A stretch of DNA of 64,000 nt from an uncultured Candidatus Saccharibacteria bacterium. Lineage in GTDB: Bacteria > Patescibacteriota > Saccharimonadia > Saccharimonadales > UBA4665. The notes beneath the pieces were generated by a model. That model saw only the letters and a list, made by a program, of their open reading frames with translations. It made no database searches and was not told the DNA's origin. The stretch spans positions 44,505 to 108,504 of the forward strand of contig CALBGR010000021.1 of assembly GCA_937892705.1 (NCBI GenBank), in the 5' to 3' direction. Shown here piece by piece: positions 17,685 to 26,237 of the stretch. The position numbers and the translations under genes were made by a program. How positions within the stretch are numbered: position 1 is the stretch's first letter; each line of letters opens with the position of its first letter.

Positions 17685-18152
17685 ATGACAAATAACGGAA
17701 TCGAAACACAGCACGGAGCCCTGTATAAATCCCTACTGCTACTATTGGCTTTTAATGGAATAACTGCTGTCCTCGGCGGTATAGCACTGATTACCAATAT
17801 CATAAGCCCTGATATAGAGCTGCTTAGAAATACCTTGTTTTCCAGTTTTGTCATACCGGGCATATTATTAACGGTGATCGTCGGCGGAAGTGCGCTCGCT
17901 GCACTGTTGCTTTTCATCAAAAAACACGATTTTGCCGCCCTTGTCGCCTTGCTATCCGGCTTCATCATGGATACGTGGATATTGGCAGAAATGCTACTTA
18001 TTGTAGAATTTTCCTGGTTTCAAATTCTCTATCTTATAACAGGCATAGGAGTTGTTATCTTATCTGCAGAATTTCTTCTGAGCAATCTAGAACAGCAAAA
18101 CACTGCTCGGCCTAAAACCAATAACACTACCGGTGATCAAGGAGCCAGTTAG
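17685..18152 (+). CDS. Small four-helix membrane protein, unknown function
   Basis: The 155-residue protein has four hydrophobic segments at about 12-35, 48-72, 80-100 and 105-127, and a polar Asn/Thr-rich C-terminal tail. No family signature is recognised. It is divergent from the first Crp/Fnr regulator with the symmetric operator between them, so it is a candidate target. A 53-codon membrane ORF follows in the same direction. Confidence 0.7.
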   Translation: MTNNGIETQHGALYKSLLLLLAFNGITAVLGGIALITNIISPDIELLRNTLFSSFVIPGILLTVIVGGSALAALLLFIKKHDFAALVALLSGFIMDTWILAEMLLIVEFSWFQILYLITGIGVVILSAEFLLSNLEQQNTARPKTNNTTGDQGAS

Positions 18153-18196
18153 AAAATTCATAGCCCCAATATCATGTATGACATATGTATATAAGT

Positions 18197-18358
18197 ATGA
18201 ATAATTCAATCGGAAAACTATTGGCAGTAAGCGCACTCATCGGCACCATTCTTTTGACACTGCTAGGCGGTTTGGCACTAGTAATACATAGTTTACGGCG
18301 CGTTAATCTAACGCTTCTTCTTGACCTTAACAAAAATAGCAAACGGGATAACAGCTAA
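18197..18358 (+). CDS. Small single-span membrane protein (53 aa)
   Basis: This short frame begins MNNSIGKLLAVSALIGTILL, with one membrane helix of about 22 residues followed by a basic tail (HSLRRVNL...KRDN). A TATATAAG sequence lies directly before the ATG, so a leaderless start is likely. A terminator follows the stop codon within 10 bp. The single clean hydrophobic helix and the promoter/terminator frame support a real gene; the family is unknown. Confidence 0.55.
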   Translation: MNNSIGKLLAVSALIGTILLTLLGGLALVIHSLRRVNLTLLLDLNKNSKRDNS

Positions 18359-18362
18359 AAAT

Positions 18363-18396
18363 AAAAATACCCCAAGACAAGCCTGGGGTACTTTTA
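18363..18396. terminator. Bidirectional terminator between a small ORF and tRNA-Lys
   Basis: TACCCCA pairs with TGGGGTA around a 9-nt loop. It has a T-run on the plus side and an A-run (T-run for the minus strand) on the other, so it can end both the plus-strand small ORF and the minus-strand tRNA transcript. Confidence 0.8.
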
Positions 18397-18397
18397 T

Positions 18398-18474
18398 TGG
18401 AGGGACCACTGGGACTCGAACCCAGGACACCCTGCTTAAAAGGCAGGTGCTCTAACCTGCTGAGCTATGGTCCC
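18398..18474 (-). tRNA. tRNA-Lys (UUU)
   Basis: A 77-nt cloverleaf with encoded CCA. The acceptor stem GGGACCA pairs with TGGTCCC. The anticodon stem CCTGC/GCAGG encloses loop CTTTTAA (anticodon TTT), and the T-arm is CTGGG-TTCGAGT-CCCAG. A terminator begins immediately after the CCA end. Confidence 0.97.
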
Positions 18475-18515
18475 ACAGTTTCTCAACAGGAGAAAATTAA
18501 CTCCTTATATTATGC

Positions 18516-19022
18516 TTATTTGACGAAAAATGTCAATGGTGTTTTTCCTTTAGAATCATCTGCTTTTTTGCGCATTCTTAAAAACAAAAAACTACATAAC
18601 GTACCTACACCCACTATCAGCGCCTTATGCCCTTCTACCATTCTCCATACATCACTACGCACAATTTCAGACTTCGTAGCGCCATCCAAAAAAGGAACCG
18701 TCAACAATAACCCAAACAAACCAACAAAAACCGCTGGAATAATATTCAACCAAATCTGCTTTTTTGCTACTGTTTTCATCATAAATATCGCCACCAACAG
18801 TACGGGTCCCCATAATAACACCAACCCAGCAATCACATTGGTTACCTCTGTCGGAGGCGCAATATACCCACGCAAGGCATCCACCAAATCAAGCGACACA
18901 TAAGTACCTAATACGCTACCCAAACAGAGTGCTAAAAACGCTGTTGCTGCATTTGCTCGCAACAACGTCAACGCCGCCACTGGTGCAGCAATAATTAATC
19001 CTGCAAATATATTCGGATCCAT
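18516..19022 (-). CDS. Four-helix membrane protein, unknown function
   Basis: A 168-residue protein with hydrophobic segments at about 4-20, 25-45, 62-83 and 90-110, and a further one near 140-152, ending in a basic tail. I do not recognise the family. A TATCAT hexamer ends 7 nt before the ATG, so a near-leaderless transcript is likely. It lies between tRNA-Lys and the DUF192 gene on the same strand. Confidence 0.65.
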   Translation of the reverse strand: MDPNIFAGLIIAAPVAALTLLRANAATAFLALCLGSVLGTYVSLDLVDALRGYIAPPTEVTNVIAGLVLLWGPVLLVAIFMMKTVAKKQIWLNIIPAVFVGLFGLLLTVPFLDGATKSEIVRSDVWRMVEGHKALIVGVGTLCSFLFLRMRKKADDSKGKTPLTFFVK

Positions 19023-19040
19023 TACGCTTATGATAGCACG

Positions 19041-19517
19041 TTAAAAGTTAAAATTTTGCCCAATTTTTATATTACTGCCCTGTATAGTACCAGCATTAAA
19101 TTCAATGACATATTTTGCTTCACCACAAAAACTCTGCGGATATGTTTCGGGCGCAATATGTTCGACTATTTTCGTAATTTTTTTATTACTATCAAGCCAC
19201 ACCATATCCAAAGAAAACTTCATATCTTTCATCCACATACATTGTTCTTCCTGTTTTGGAAACACAAACAGCATTGCATCATTTTTACCTAAGCTATCCC
19301 ATCCACTAAGGCCCTGGATACGCTCCGGTTCTGTATCAGCAACACGCAAGTGAATCTCTCTTGTCCCTATCGAGACCACTTTACTATATGGTGACGTCCC
19401 CCTTTGGCTATATACAACAGCAATTCCAATAATGACCGCGAGCAAGATACCAACAAGCAATATATTACGCGCCCACTTTATCCTTACGCCGTTTACCTTT
19501 AGCGTTTTGTTCAACAT
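19041..19517 (-). CDS. DUF192 family protein with membrane anchor
   Basis: One N-terminal membrane segment (NILLVGILLAVIIGIAVVYS) is followed by a complete DUF192 domain: the start VRVADTEPERIQGLSG-type strand, LFVFPKQEEQCMWMKDMKFS and ITKIVEHIAPETYPQSF. The domain is therefore outside the membrane. The function of DUF192 is not established. Its 5' end overlaps rimK by 53 bp; a later start inside the membrane segment is unlikely, so the overlap is probably real. Confidence 0.82.
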   Translation of the reverse strand: MLNKTLKVNGVRIKWARNILLVGILLAVIIGIAVVYSQRGTSPYSKVVSIGTREIHLRVADTEPERIQGLSGWDSLGKNDAMLFVFPKQEEQCMWMKDMKFSLDMVWLDSNKKITKIVEHIAPETYPQSFCGEAKYVIEFNAGTIQGSNIKIGQNFNF

Positions 19518-20367
19518 AATCTATTATTTTAGCCGCCACGTTGCGATTCGTCACTTGCTCAATAGCAAACCCCGGACTTGCATTCACCTCTAATACCAGC
19601 GGCCCTCGGCTGCTTCGCATCATATCAACACCGCAGATCGGCAAGCCCATTGCTTTTGCTGCTTTTTGTGCCGTTTTACGTTCTTCTTGTGTCAGCTTTA
19701 TTGGCTTACCTTCTCCACCCTGATGCAAATTCGAGCGAAAATCATCATCAAGACTTTGACGTTTCATACTCGCCACTACCTTTCCATTCACTACAAATGC
19801 ACGAATATCCGTGCCGGCGCTTTCAGCAATATATTCCTGTACTAAGAAGTTCACGCCTTCCACATAAAATGCCTGCATTACCGCTTTTGCCGCCTTGCGT
19901 GTTTCTGCGAGCACGACACCATTTCCATGAGTGCCACGCGCAACCTTGATAATAGCTGGCGCACCGCCTACCTGTTCAAGTACATCTTCCACATCCGCAG
20001 TTTCCCGTGCAAATACCGTTTTTGGAATACCAACGCCAGCTTTCGCTAAAAGCTGCAGACTGCGCAACTTATCACGTGAACGAACAATAGCAATCGAACT
20101 GGTAGTCGTAAAGACGTTCTGCATCTCAAACTGCCGCACAATAGAGCTACCATATCGCGTCAAACTTGAGGCAATCCGTGGAATGACCGCATCAATATCT
20201 CTTAGTTCTTCACCTTCATAACGGATAACCGGATTATTACTTTCAACAGACACATAACACTTTGCGTAATCAACAACACAAACTTCATGCCCACGGCTCA
20301 GCGCCTCTTCTTTGAGCCGCCGAGTTGAGTAATTACCTGGACCTCTTGATAAAATTACAATTCTCAT
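19465..20367 (-). CDS. rimK: RimK-type ATP-grasp glutamate ligase
   Basis: RimK enzymes ligate amino acids, usually glutamate, to a protein or small-molecule carboxylate; E. coli RimK adds glutamate to ribosomal protein S6. The 300-residue sequence has the N-terminal RimK fold (MRIVILSRGPGNYSTRRLKE), the ATP-grasp loop VARGTHGNGVVL, and the metal site GVDMMRSSRGPLVLEVNASPG. It is in the same operon as the retropepsin/ATP-grasp fusion (15 bp gap). A GAGG site precedes the ATG. Confidence 0.92.
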   Translation of the reverse strand: MRIVILSRGPGNYSTRRLKEEALSRGHEVCVVDYAKCYVSVESNNPVIRYEGEELRDIDAVIPRIASSLTRYGSSIVRQFEMQNVFTTTSSIAIVRSRDKLRSLQLLAKAGVGIPKTVFARETADVEDVLEQVGGAPAIIKVARGTHGNGVVLAETRKAAKAVMQAFYVEGVNFLVQEYIAESAGTDIRAFVVNGKVVASMKRQSLDDDFRSNLHQGGEGKPIKLTQEERKTAQKAAKAMGLPICGVDMMRSSRGPLVLEVNASPGFAIEQVTNRNVAAKIIDYVEQNAKGKRRKDKVGA

Positions 20368-20382
20368 ACTACCTACCTCTTA

Positions 20383-21705
20383 TTACAATCTGTTTTTTAA
20401 TTTTCTTTTTATAAATTTTGCAAATGCTTTTTGTTTTTCGTCTACAAACGCACCGCTAGCTATCTGAGGCGAGTCATTGATTTCTAAACAATACCACTTT
20501 TTGGTCGTTTTGTCTTGTATAAAGTCCGCTCCTGCTACCGCAATTTTTAGCAATCGCACCCCTTGTACAGCCTGAGTTACAACGCTTTGAGGTACCTTTG
20601 AAACAGCAACCATCTCTGCAGCCCCTTCCTTTGCAGTATTGTTAAGATGCGTTCCCTGTTGACCAACCCGCAGCATCGCAATATCAACCTGCTGACCAAT
20701 AACAACAAACCGGTAATCACCATCATTCGGTATATATTGCTGCGCAATAAGACGCACTTTATGATCTACAGCCCATTTGCTAATTTCATCAAAGGTTTTT
20801 CGGTCTTTGATCAGGAAATTGTTCCTGCCTTTGTTTTCATGGATATCTTTCAATATAAACTGCTCGCCGAGCTGTTCACGCAAAGTGTCATAAGAATCTG
20901 GCAACGTATGTATCGGCAGCAATATACTCTTTGGAATATCTATACCACCTTCTTGCAGCAGCACATATTGCAAAAGCTTGCTCGTCGGAGGATGTAGCTT
21001 AACAATACTGTCAAAAAACAGCACATTTCGCTTCTCTACATAGTGTGCTACCGCAGCCGCTAAATCAGGCGCAACCGAAAATGTCTTGAAATATACCATC
21101 GCAAAATCTGCTACATCCTTACCTGATTGGTGTAGCCGGATAGAAACACCTTCATTGGAAATCACAAATTCCAAATCATCATACGTGGCAAGCGTAAAGC
21201 GAAGATCAGGTTCTTGTTTCTGAATTGCGGTAAAAAACTGATCTACAGAACCAATATGTTTTGAACTTAATACAAGCACCTCCGGTTTCTTCTGAGCATC
21301 TCTATACGCCACATCAACGATAAACTTCCCATGCATCGTTCGGCGCCCTATCAAAATAGGAAACTTATTAGCCGACCGATTCGCGAGCGTAAAGCGCGCC
21401 TTTATCACTTTGCCCGCAATCGCTACCGTTAGCTTTACCTTATAGCGTAGTTCACTCTGGCCAAATGAATTTTTCACATGACTTACCGTATAGTCTTCCG
21501 TACTCAAGGTCTCGCCAGTGTAAAACGGCGATGTCGGGCCAAACAGCGTAAAGAATAACACTCCATCGCGCTCATGCACGTTGCTCGCCCATATCGCTGA
21601 AGAATCCGCACCCGTATCTGTTTTTGCAGGCACACCCTTAATACCATACTGTACGATATCGACAGTGGTATTCGGACCTAATACTATCGGTTGTTTCTTA
21701 TTCAT
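20383..21705 (-). CDS. Fusion of retropepsin-like (RimB/Zn_protease) domain with an ATP-grasp ligase domain
   Basis: Residues about 5-145 match the retropepsin-like family called ATP-dependent zinc protease or RimB: the active-site motif TDTGADSSAIWAS, the strand RFTLANRSANKFPILIGRRTM and the final KFIVDVAYRD. Residues about 165-440 are an ATP-grasp domain with FILKDIHENKGRNNFLI, ADFIQDKTTKKWYCLEINDSP, and a basic end. In Pseudomonas, RimB is a separate protease acting with RimK on S6. Here the protease is joined to a second ligase and rimK follows. The start lies in a duplicated 16-bp sequence. The domain calls are firm; a joint pathway is inference. Confidence 0.85.
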   Translation of the reverse strand: MNKKQPIVLGPNTTVDIVQYGIKGVPAKTDTGADSSAIWASNVHERDGVLFFTLFGPTSPFYTGETLSTEDYTVSHVKNSFGQSELRYKVKLTVAIAGKVIKARFTLANRSANKFPILIGRRTMHGKFIVDVAYRDAQKKPEVLVLSSKHIGSVDQFFTAIQKQEPDLRFTLATYDDLEFVISNEGVSIRLHQSGKDVADFAMVYFKTFSVAPDLAAAVAHYVEKRNVLFFDSIVKLHPPTSKLLQYVLLQEGGIDIPKSILLPIHTLPDSYDTLREQLGEQFILKDIHENKGRNNFLIKDRKTFDEISKWAVDHKVRLIAQQYIPNDGDYRFVVIGQQVDIAMLRVGQQGTHLNNTAKEGAAEMVAVSKVPQSVVTQAVQGVRLLKIAVAGADFIQDKTTKKWYCLEINDSPQIASGAFVDEKQKAFAKFIKRKLKNRL

Positions 21706-21732
21706 ACCTAACCTATTTCATACCTAACCTAT
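21701..21732 (-). repeat. Tandem 16-bp duplication of the start region
   Basis: Two exact copies of ATAGGTTAGGTATGAA (minus strand) lie end to end. The downstream copy provides the AGG and ATG of the fusion gene. The upstream copy supplies a competing ATG that reads Met-Lys-stop. Confidence 0.85.
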
Positions 21733-21745
21733 ATTTGTGTGTTTA

Positions 21746-22153
21746 TTATATGTCTTTGTGGCAGCTTATTGCTGCCAAATATGCAACGTGCTTAGTGTTC
21801 AAATTTTGCCAAAGCTTATGTGCTACGCGGTGAGGCTCAGGCACACCATACAACTCCTTTGATGCTTCAGTAAACCTATTTGCAACTATTTCGCGCTGCC
21901 CTTCTGACACATGCTGTAACAGTCGCCCAGTTCGTATAAAATTCCCTACCGCAGCTACTCGAGCGCGTTCATCTTCTCGTACACCACCAGGCTCACTTTC
22001 TAAAAATTCAGTAAAAATTCTGTTATCTTGATCTTTTGCATACTGTTCTTCTATTTCGAGCAAAGGGTATGACAATACAGCTGAATCTTTTAGCTGTTCA
22101 GCTCGCTCAAAGGCTTTCAACATTTTTGCCGGTGGATCACTATTTTCTGGCAC
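21746..22153 (-). CDS. Hypothetical protein, 135 aa
   Basis: A soluble, charged, helix-rich protein with no recognised domain; it starts at GTG (PENSDPPAKMLKAFERAEQ). A TATAAT hexamer ends 7 nt before the GTG, which strongly supports this start as a leaderless gene. It is divergent from the diguanylate cyclase gene, 80 bp away. The family is unknown. Confidence 0.65.
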   Translation of the reverse strand: MPENSDPPAKMLKAFERAEQLKDSAVLSYPLLEIEEQYAKDQDNRIFTEFLESEPGGVREDERARVAAVGNFIRTGRLLQHVSEGQREIVANRFTEASKELYGVPEPHRVAHKLWQNLNTKHVAYLAAISCHKDI

Positions 22154-22233
22154 TCTTCTTATTATAACACATTAGTAGATATTTTTCAATAGTTTTTATT
22201 GCTTATGTTTTCTAATTATGTTATAATAGCACC

Positions 22234-22848
22234 ATGTCAGTAGCAGCACACCGACCAACCCCAGAAACACCTCGCGGACACTCCATTTTGTCCGTTGAGC
22301 AGCTACTGCATGAGCGAAATATTGACCAGTTAACAGGGCTTCGTAACCGACTGTCGTTTACTGAAAGACTACCGCATATTCTAGAAAAAAACCCAGGCGA
22401 AACTGCCCTTATTATGATAGACCTCGATGGCTTTAAAAAAATCAATGATACCTACGGCCATAGTGTCGGCGACAAACACCTAATAAAGTCAGCAACCTAC
22501 CTGCGGCAAAGCACCGATGAGCGGCCCGGAGATGAAGCATATCGATTCGGTGGAGATGAGTTTGCGATAGTTGCTCGAGGAATCCATCGTCAGGAAGATT
22601 TAGATACCCTAATAGCCCGCATCCAATCTGGTATTGACACAATTGGTGAGGGCGGTTCAGTAGGTGGAGCAAGACACATTCCAGGCCAATCAGCAGAGGA
22701 GCTCATTGCGGCCGCCGATCAAGCAATGTACGAGGTCAAAGAAAACCGTAAAAAGCAGGCCTTTGAGGCGCTACCACGCCGCAAGCAAATTGCCGCAAAA
22801 GTCGGCAACACGCTGCTGCGATACGCAGACGTAGACCCGCCTCGTTAA
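22234..22848 (+). CDS. GGDEF-domain diguanylate cyclase
   Basis: A minimal 204-residue soluble protein: a 30-residue N-terminus without sensor or membrane segment and one GGDEF domain. DQLTGLRNR, MIDLDGFKKINDTYGH, and the active site YRFGGDEFAIVA (GGDEF at 106-110) are intact. RPGD at 97-100 is the RxxD allosteric inhibition site, so the enzyme should be active and feedback-limited. It makes c-di-GMP from two GTP. No EAL or HD-GYP enzyme or PilZ receptor is in the window. A TATAAT hexamer ends exactly 6 nt before the ATG. Confidence 0.92.
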   Translation: MSVAAHRPTPETPRGHSILSVEQLLHERNIDQLTGLRNRLSFTERLPHILEKNPGETALIMIDLDGFKKINDTYGHSVGDKHLIKSATYLRQSTDERPGDEAYRFGGDEFAIVARGIHRQEDLDTLIARIQSGIDTIGEGGSVGGARHIPGQSAEELIAAADQAMYEVKENRKKQAFEALPRRKQIAAKVGNTLLRYADVDPPR

Positions 22849-22850
22849 AA

Positions 22851-23936
22851 TTAAAATAGTCCGCGCTTTTTAGACGCCCGTTTAAACTCCTCGAGGAGTT
22901 CTTTTTGTTTTTTAGAAAGCTTTGTAGGAGTATCTACTACAATGGTCACAATATGCGCCCCACGGGTTTTACCACGCATATGCGGCACACCATGACCAGA
23001 AAGTTTAAAATCAGTGCCGCTTTGCGTGCCTGGCGGTACCTTCATGGTAATTGGCCCATCAACTGTTTCAACCACTACTTCAGTCCCGAGCGCAGCATCA
23101 ACCATACTGATATGTTCTTGGCTAAGGATCAAGTCGCCCTCGCGCGTAAACTTTTTGTGCGGTCTTACCCGGATATTTACGTACAGATCGCCTTTCGGCC
23201 CATTAGCAATCGCTTCGCCATGCTCGCGTAATCGTATAGTGGCACCATCGTCAACACCAGCAGGGATCTTGAGTCTGATTTTTTGGTTCCGACTTTGGGT
23301 ACCCTTCCCGCGGCATACCGTACAAACTTTCTCCGGTACCTTACCGGTACCCTTACAGGTAGGACAGGTACTCGCCTGCTGAATGTTGCCAAAAATCGTT
23401 CGTGTTTGTGTTACCACCTGACCAGCACCGCCACAGGTATCGCACTTCTTTAGTTCGTACCCAGGTTCAGTAGTAGTACCTTTACAATGCTCACAAGTAT
23501 CTTCAAGAGTAAGGTTGAGTGTTGCCTCAGTACCAAATACTGCTTGTTCAAAAGTAATCTCTACGCTTGTCTCGATATCATTACCACGTGCATTGCGCCT
23601 CCCTCGTCCACTCGACTGACCACCAAAGAAACTACTGAATATGTCACCGAGGCCAAGGTCGCCAAAGTCAAAATGCATACTCTGGCCGCCGAATCCCGCA
23701 AATGGATCACCAGCAGCACTACCACCTACGCCAGCGTGCCCAAACTGATCATACCGCTGGCGCTTGCTGGGGTCTTTGAGCACCTCATATGCTTCATTAA
23801 TCTCTTTAAACTTTGCCTCGTCACCACCTCGATCAGGATGATGCTCAATAGCCAATCGGCGGAATGCTTTTTTAATTTCGTCCGCGCTGGCATCTCGACT
23901 GACCCCTAAAATTTCATAATAGTCTCGTTTTGCCAT
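22851..23936 (-). CDS. dnaJ: DnaJ co-chaperone
   Basis: The full type I DnaJ architecture is present: a J domain with the HPD motif in AIEHHPDRGGDEA, a Gly/Phe-rich linker, four zinc repeats (CEHCKGTT, CDTCGGAG, CPTCKGTG, CTVCRGKG), and a C-terminal substrate domain. At 361 residues the length is normal. It stimulates DnaK ATPase activity and delivers substrates. It is the last gene of the dnaK-cutA-dnaJ operon and converges with the diguanylate cyclase, leaving 2 bp. Confidence 0.97.
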   Translation of the reverse strand: MAKRDYYEILGVSRDASADEIKKAFRRLAIEHHPDRGGDEAKFKEINEAYEVLKDPSKRQRYDQFGHAGVGGSAAGDPFAGFGGQSMHFDFGDLGLGDIFSSFFGGQSSGRGRRNARGNDIETSVEITFEQAVFGTEATLNLTLEDTCEHCKGTTTEPGYELKKCDTCGGAGQVVTQTRTIFGNIQQASTCPTCKGTGKVPEKVCTVCRGKGTQSRNQKIRLKIPAGVDDGATIRLREHGEAIANGPKGDLYVNIRVRPHKKFTREGDLILSQEHISMVDAALGTEVVVETVDGPITMKVPPGTQSGTDFKLSGHGVPHMRGKTRGAHIVTIVVDTPTKLSKKQKELLEEFKRASKKRGLF

Positions 23937-23952
23937 TACCTTATTCTACCAG

Positions 23953-24270
23953 TTATTCGTTTAAGGTTTCTTTTAGCCAGTGTTTCGCATCTTCAGAAAC
24001 ATGAGCTACTGGGATCGCCTGCAAAACAAATGTTTTATAGCTGTGCAGCTTTTTGACTTCAGCCTCCACCTTTTCAAAAAGGTGCGCCGCACTATGCATT
24101 ATCAGCTTTATCTCATTCGCTGTCTCAAGATCACCCTGCCAGTGATATTTCGATTTTGTCTCAAAAAATTCTACACACGCTACCAACCGCTTCTCAAGCA
24201 GGGAGTCAGCAATACCTTGAGCTTCTTGCCAACTCCCACAACTTAAGACCAGCTCAACAAACTGCGACAT
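23953..24270 (-). CDS. cutA: CutA-type divalent ion tolerance protein
   Basis: A full-length 105-residue CutA1: VELVLSCGSWQEAQGIADSLLEKRLVACV, the YHWQGDLETANEIKLIMHS strand pair, and VLQAIPVAHVSEDAKHWLKE. The family forms stable trimers; the link to copper tolerance is genetic and its molecular role is unclear. It is unusual here because it sits between dnaK (5 bp) and dnaJ (16 bp), so it should be heat-shock controlled by HrcA. Confidence 0.93.
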   Translation of the reverse strand: MSQFVELVLSCGSWQEAQGIADSLLEKRLVACVEFFETKSKYHWQGDLETANEIKLIMHSAAHLFEKVEAEVKKLHSYKTFVLQAIPVAHVSEDAKHWLKETLNE

Positions 24271-24275
24271 TATCT

Positions 24276-26201
24276 CTATTTATCTTTCTTGTCAGTGTCT
24301 TTATCGTCAACAACTTCGCCTTCGATAGGCTCATCTTTGTCAGATTTTTTGTCGTCAGCTTTATCGTCAGCTTTTTCAGCATTTTCCTTGCTTGCAGCCT
24401 CATATAGCTTCGCACCAATCGGCATCAGTTTATCATTTAACTCCTTGGCTGCTGCCTCAAGCTTCTCTTTGTCAGATTTCTCATCACCTAATACTTTCTT
24501 AGCAGCTTCTATTGCATCATCTAAAGTCTTCTTGTCATCATCAGACAGTTTATCGCCGTTGTCTTTCTTGAGTTTTTCTGCTTGATAAATTGTACTGTCA
24601 AGTTGATTGCGAGCCTCAACCGTTTCGCGCTTTTTCTTGTCCTCTTCAGCATGCGCTTCGGCTTCTTTTGCCATTTTCTCAACTTCTTCCTTGTCAAGGT
24701 TACCGCTACCAGTAATCGTAATGCTCTGTTCTTTGCCAGTGCCCTTGTCTTTCGCGGTCACATTCAAGATACCGTTCGCATCGATATTAAAGGTAACCTC
24801 AATCTGTGGTACGCCACGAGGTGCAGGCGGAATACCATCGAGCACAAAGCGGCCAAGACTCTTGTTGTCCGCAATCATTTCGCGCTCACCTTGCGCAACA
24901 TGGATCTCTACCTGAGACTGATTATCAGCAGCTGTTGAGAAGATCTCGCTCTTAGAAGTTGGGATAGTGGTATTACGTTCAATCAGCTTGGTCATCACAC
25001 CACCCATCGTCTCAATACCAAGACTGAGCGGCGTTACATCAAGCAGCAGCACATCTTTCACATCACCTTGCAGCACACCACCCTGGATAGCTGCGCCAAT
25101 CGCCACTACTTCATCCGGGTTTACACCCTTCATCGGCTCTTTACCAAAGATTTGCTTTACTTTTTCCTGTACAGCAGGCATGCGGGTCATACCGCCTACG
25201 AGCACAACCGCATCAATGTCACTTGCCTTAAAACCAGCGTCTTTCAACGCTTTTTCACATGGTTCAGCAGTCTTGTCAATCAAATCAGCCACCAAACTTT
25301 CAAGCTTAGCGCGGGTCAACTTGTGCTCAAAGTGTTTTGGACCTTCAGCATCAGCTGTTAAGAATGGTAGATTTATATCTACTTCCTGCGCTGTTGAAAG
25401 CTCAATCTTTGCCTTTTCAGCTTCGTCACGCAGACGCTGCATTGCAGCCCTGTCTTCTGTGAGATCAATACCGTGCTCCTTCTTAAATTCATCAACAAAG
25501 TAGTTCACGATCGCACGGTCAAAATCTGCGCCACCCAAATGTGTGTCACCATTGGTTGCTTTTACTTCAAATACACCGTCACCAAGCTCAAGAATTGATA
25601 CGTCAAATGTACCACCACCAAGATCGTATACTGCAATCTTTTCGTCGTCTTTTTCTTTATCCAAACCATACGCAAGCGCTGCAGCAGTCGGCTCATTAAT
25701 AATACGCTTTACTTCCAACCCAGCAATCTTACCTGCGTCTTTGGTAGCCTGGCGCTGAGAATCATCGAAATATGCAGGTACAGTAATAACTGCTTCTGTT
25801 ACTTTCTCACCAAGAAAAGCTTCAGCGTCAGCTTTGAGCTTTGAAAGCACCATGGCGCTGATTTCTTCTGGGCTGTATTCCTTGTCGCCCATTTTTACTT
25901 TCACACCATTGCCGCTTTTGACGATCTCATACCCCATAAGCTTGAGATCGCGTTGCACCTCTTTGTCGTTAAATGTTCGGCCAATAAGACGTTTTACTTC
26001 ATAAATTGTATTTTTTGGATTGGTAACCTGCTGACGGCGAGCTACCTGACCCACTAAACGTTCACCATTTTTATTAATAGCTACAACTGATGGCGTGGTA
26101 CGATTACCCTCTGAATTTGTAATAATCTCAGGCTTACCTGACTGCATTACAGCCATTGCTGAGTTTGTAGTACCAAGGTCAATGCCAATGATTTTTCCCA
26201 T
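24276..26201 (-). CDS. dnaK: DnaK chaperone (Hsp70)
   Basis: Full-length at 641 residues: the phosphate-1 loop IIGIDLGTTNSAMAV, VPAYFDDSQRQATKDAGKIA, the phosphate-2 loop VYDLGGGTFDVSIL, the interdomain linker region DVLLLDVTPLSLGIETMGG, and an acidic/Lys-rich C-terminal tail. It folds proteins with DnaJ and GrpE. The upstream region has a perfect CIRCE operator over the promoter. Residues of the helical lid are Lys/Asp-rich, as usual in this family. Confidence 0.98.
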   Translation of the reverse strand: MGKIIGIDLGTTNSAMAVMQSGKPEIITNSEGNRTTPSVVAINKNGERLVGQVARRQQVTNPKNTIYEVKRLIGRTFNDKEVQRDLKLMGYEIVKSGNGVKVKMGDKEYSPEEISAMVLSKLKADAEAFLGEKVTEAVITVPAYFDDSQRQATKDAGKIAGLEVKRIINEPTAAALAYGLDKEKDDEKIAVYDLGGGTFDVSILELGDGVFEVKATNGDTHLGGADFDRAIVNYFVDEFKKEHGIDLTEDRAAMQRLRDEAEKAKIELSTAQEVDINLPFLTADAEGPKHFEHKLTRAKLESLVADLIDKTAEPCEKALKDAGFKASDIDAVVLVGGMTRMPAVQEKVKQIFGKEPMKGVNPDEVVAIGAAIQGGVLQGDVKDVLLLDVTPLSLGIETMGGVMTKLIERNTTIPTSKSEIFSTAADNQSQVEIHVAQGEREMIADNKSLGRFVLDGIPPAPRGVPQIEVTFNIDANGILNVTAKDKGTGKEQSITITGSGNLDKEEVEKMAKEAEAHAEEDKKKRETVEARNQLDSTIYQAEKLKKDNGDKLSDDDKKTLDDAIEAAKKVLGDEKSDKEKLEAAAKELNDKLMPIGAKLYEAASKENAEKADDKADDKKSDKDEPIEGEVVDDKDTDKKDK

Positions 26202-26237
26202 CGTCTCTTTTCCTTTCCCTTAGCAGATAACCTATTC

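Noticed and set aside
18397..18903. Plus-strand frame of 168 codons across tRNA-Lys
   Set aside because: It starts inside the tRNA gene and is antisense to a membrane-protein gene with a matching promoter.
24289..25503. Ser-rich plus-strand frames opposite dnaK
   Set aside because: They are antisense shadows of a highly conserved gene with codon bias, and have no promoter or ribosome-binding site.
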